Below are positions 61,240-64,000 of a DNA stretch of 64,000 bases, one piece after another. Origin of the DNA: Chamaea fasciata. Taxonomy: Eukaryota > Chordata > Aves > Passeriformes > Sylviidae. Each line of letters begins with the position of its first letter. Position 1 is the stretch's first letter. The notes below the pieces were generated by a model, which worked only from the letters and a program-made list of their open reading frames with translations, searched no databases and was not told the origin of the DNA. Made by a program: the position numbers and the translations under genes. Location: positions 2,562,001 through 2,626,000 of the forward strand of contig JARCOQ010000012.1 of NCBI GenBank assembly GCA_029207755.1, written 5' to 3'.

Positions 61240-61460
61240 TCCAAACAATAATGGAAATTAGTATTTTATGTAAATAAAACCAAAAATTTTGCAGTAATTT
61301 ATGGTATTTATTTAAATTACATGCAAATTACTTTGTGAAACTTAGGGGGGAAAGCAGCACAACTGAAACAGCACAATTGTTTCCGAGAACATTCATTTCA
61401 AATCCACATACAATATTTCATTCATGCTTAATTATTTCGCCAATGCTAGTCTAAGCATTA
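61240..61460. promoter_or_regulatory. AT-rich segment with octamer motif (possible enhancer)
   Basis: Contains GTATTTATTTAAATTACATGCAAATTAC near 61304-61332 in two parts: a TTTAAATT core and a perfect ATGCAAAT octamer. Complex unique AT-rich sequence surrounds it. Regulatory function is inferred only. Confidence 0.2.
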
Positions 61461-64000
61461 CTAGTTTCCTTTGTCTTTTTGCTTTGGCATGCAGCGTGAT
61501 TAGCAAAACTGCTTGTGCTCTACCAACTCCTGCGCATATGGGGTTTAGCCTCATTGTTCACGGGGTGGAGCAACAAGCAACATGAACACTCGCACTGCCA
61601 AATTTGGCACACGTGAGCCCTCCAAAGTATACAGATACCACCCGTTTCATTTAAATCCCTGTCTGCATTTTGCATTGCCACCATAATGGCAACTCCATTG
61701 TCTGGGTGTATTATTGGAAGCAGCTTTTCTCCCATTGTTTGTGCACTGTAATCCTGGAGGTTTCTGTAGTCGTCGTGAGCAGCTTACGGGAAAGAAGTCA
61801 CTTAGCTCGCAGTGAACCTGCTGCCAAAGGAATGGGCCATGACTAAAGCATGAGACCTGTGATCTTTCTGAAGAAAATCTCTTCAGTAGATTGCATAATT
61901 TCTTGCTTTTGTGAGATTCTGTTCTCAGGTTTGGACTCAGTATTTCCTTTCATCACCTCTGAGGCACCATGGGAATATTGGCTGAAAAAAAAGGTAATGA
62001 TGCTGGCTGTGGATGTGGACCCCAACAACATTTTATGCTCATCTCAAATACTAGCAAAGAGACACAGCTGCTGTTTGTCAGAAATTTAGGACAGTTGTTT
62101 ATCCTAACTGCAGCAAAGTCTTGGCCTTTTATTCTTCCATGGTATTGATTGAATTGGCACATCCTGCTGTGAGTCTTTCCAACAGACTTTGAAAACTTAA
62201 TGCTTGTGTGCTTAGGGAAGAGTAAAGAATTTCCTGGAACTTATTGTAGAGGAAGAGCTGCCCAGTTCTTTCCCTTTCTAGCATTCAGTCACCTGCCTGG
62301 CCAGTGCCCTCTCCTCCAGAGGCACTTGCCTCTCATGATTGTGTATACACACACTGTTGTCTATAAAGCCATTCAGCATTAGCTGTTCTGTACAAATTAT
62401 GCCCATTACTGGTTTTTCTTTGCATCATTTTACTCCTGACACACTCATTTGTGACATTCTTAAAGCACTGGCTCCCAAAATGAGGGCTGCAGAAAGCCAG
62501 CAAAAGGCCCCTTTGTAGTTTGCAAAGTTCCCAGTTCATTTTGTTTCCAAAGTGTAGCTCATGTTAGAGGACAATATCAATGTTATATAAACACTGCTCT
62601 ACTCCTCACTTAGCCTGGGTCTTCAGAGAACCCTGTTGCAGCCACACAGGCATTATGTGATCCCAAAGGGTGACACCTTTGTGCTTGCATGTGACACTGA
62701 GGGGTGACCCTGGACACAGTATTAAAATCTGCTAAACTCTGTTAATCCTGAAAATCCCATTTTAACTTATTTGAGTATTTGCAGTGACTTGTGGAAACTT
62801 CAAATCTGGTCTATCGTTGTAAAGAGTGATTCAAATTCACCTTTTCATCTTTTTGCCTCCAACTTACCAGGATAAAAGAAAATCAGGTAATGTAATCTGT
62901 ACAAGCTGGCCTCTTTCACTCTACTGCCCAGCTGCCTGCCACTTCCCCTCCTGCCTGCCACATTATCAGAACTCTGTCCAGGAATGCTGGAGAGAATGGT
63001 TCTGTGTTCCTTTGGAAAACTCATTCCGCACCTCTGGAGTGGGTGTAAGGTTGGAAGTCAAGTCAGCCAAGGACCCTTGGCTCTGAAATCAGCTTCTTTG
63101 GGACTCAAATCAGCTTCTTTGCACTTATGTCTCCAAAGGAATGTGTGTTGGGGGGCAGAATTACACACAGCTGGACACTTTCTGTTCCCAGCCTCCAGAA
63201 GCACCACTGCCCATCTCTCACACCACAGAATAGTACTAAGCATGGAAACGTATCGCTGATGTTATTCCAGACACCTTCAATTGTCATTCATCCTTGACAC
63301 TCAAATGTTTTGTTCCTTGACTGAATGTACAGTAGGCATTTCAGATCTGATTTTGATGTCTTGAATACTTCATGAATGTCCTTTAATTAGAGTTTTGACA
63401 AAACCTCAGGTGCGCTATTTTAGACATACTCTGCAAAAGAGTAGCTGCAGGAGATGGGGATTTTTTTAGCTCCTCTCTGGGAACCTTTCTAGTTCCACTC
63501 TGGTGTTTTATGTAGCGATTTTTTAACCAGGTTTTTATTTCCACATCAGTGTTCATCCATGCTATAACCCATAAACATGTAAGCTAATTTCAGGACACTG
63601 ACTTTTACATTCAGATTGCTGTATCTTTTTTCTGAAAAGGTCACAAAATGACTATACCAGTAAACACAATTAGTAAATCAGGTTGCTGAGGAAGTAAAAA
63701 ACCAGCATAAATGACTACTGTAAAAGAGGCTAAAAGAGCAGGAGATAGGTTATTCCATGTGCAGGTAAGAGCATGCCTAAAGTACCTTTAGCAGCTTGCT
63801 TGGATAATGCTAGCTAGCAATGTGTGTTCTGTTCCAAAGCACCAGCCTATATTTTTGGATCATCTTTCAAGACTGAGATGATATAAGGCAATTAATAATG
63901 TTTTGTGACCTTCTGAACCAGAAGTCCATCTTTTTGGCATTGAAACTGATTTTGCCCAACTTGGCATTTTATCACCTAGGAGTACGTGGGGAGATCAAAG

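Larger units (their letters stand above)
48531..64000. other. Right intergenic flank, no confident gene
   Basis: About 15.5 kb downstream of the BtpA-family gene without a supported protein-coding gene. It holds two minus-strand exon-like blocks (50819-50966, 51339-51506), an L1-clade LINE tail, a CR1 fragment, an enhancer-like AT-rich region with a perfect palindrome, and a long polypyrimidine microsatellite. No exon of C19orf12, PLEKHF1 or POP4, the mammalian neighbours on this side of CCNE1, was recognised. Confidence 0.6.

Overview
This is vertebrate nuclear DNA, most likely from a bird and probably a passerine. It has spliced genes with GT-AG introns, a CpG-island promoter, 5'-truncated CR1 retrotransposon ends of the avian type, and LTR-like insertions resembling avian ERVL. 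The species call is an inference from repeat style and from cyclin E similarity. No prokaryotic or plasmid features are present.

Two complete protein-coding genes lie head to head around a CpG island at about 25.4-26.8 kb. On the minus strand, 11 coding exons between 25828 and 14999 join in frame into a 402-residue cyclin E1 (CCNE1). It has an N-terminal nuclear localisation signal, two FBXW7-type phosphodegrons, the MRAIL-like hydrophobic patch and a full cyclin fold. On the plus strand, six coding exons between 26619 and 47791 join in frame into a 268-residue BtpA-family TIM-barrel protein. This is the family of cyanobacterial photosystem I biogenesis factor BtpA, E. coli SgcQ and C. elegans F13E9.13, and it is poorly characterised in animals. 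Every splice phase was checked by hand and all are consistent.

The two start codons are 790 bp apart. The shared promoter holds GC boxes, CACGTG E-boxes, a 52-bp tandem repeat, a CCGAR pentamer array, and a minus-strand AT-rich plus variant-E2F motif resembling the cyclin E repressor module described for mammalian CCNE1. An S-phase regulator and an uncharacterised metabolic enzyme may therefore be co-regulated.

The rest is non-coding. The left flank (1 to about 13.6 kb) has no supported gene but has AT-rich islands that look like conserved non-coding elements. Introns hold a CR1 copy (CCNE1 intron 3), a CR1 scrap (BtpA intron 3) and two LTR-like insertions (BtpA intron 5). The right flank (48.5-64 kb) has a decayed L1-clade LINE reverse-transcriptase tail with its poly(A), a CR1 fragment, two exon-like blocks with good splice acceptors, a 24-bp perfect palindrome with a POU-like core inside an enhancer-like region, and a 217-bp pure polypyrimidine tract. 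No tRNA, rRNA or CRISPR array was recognised.
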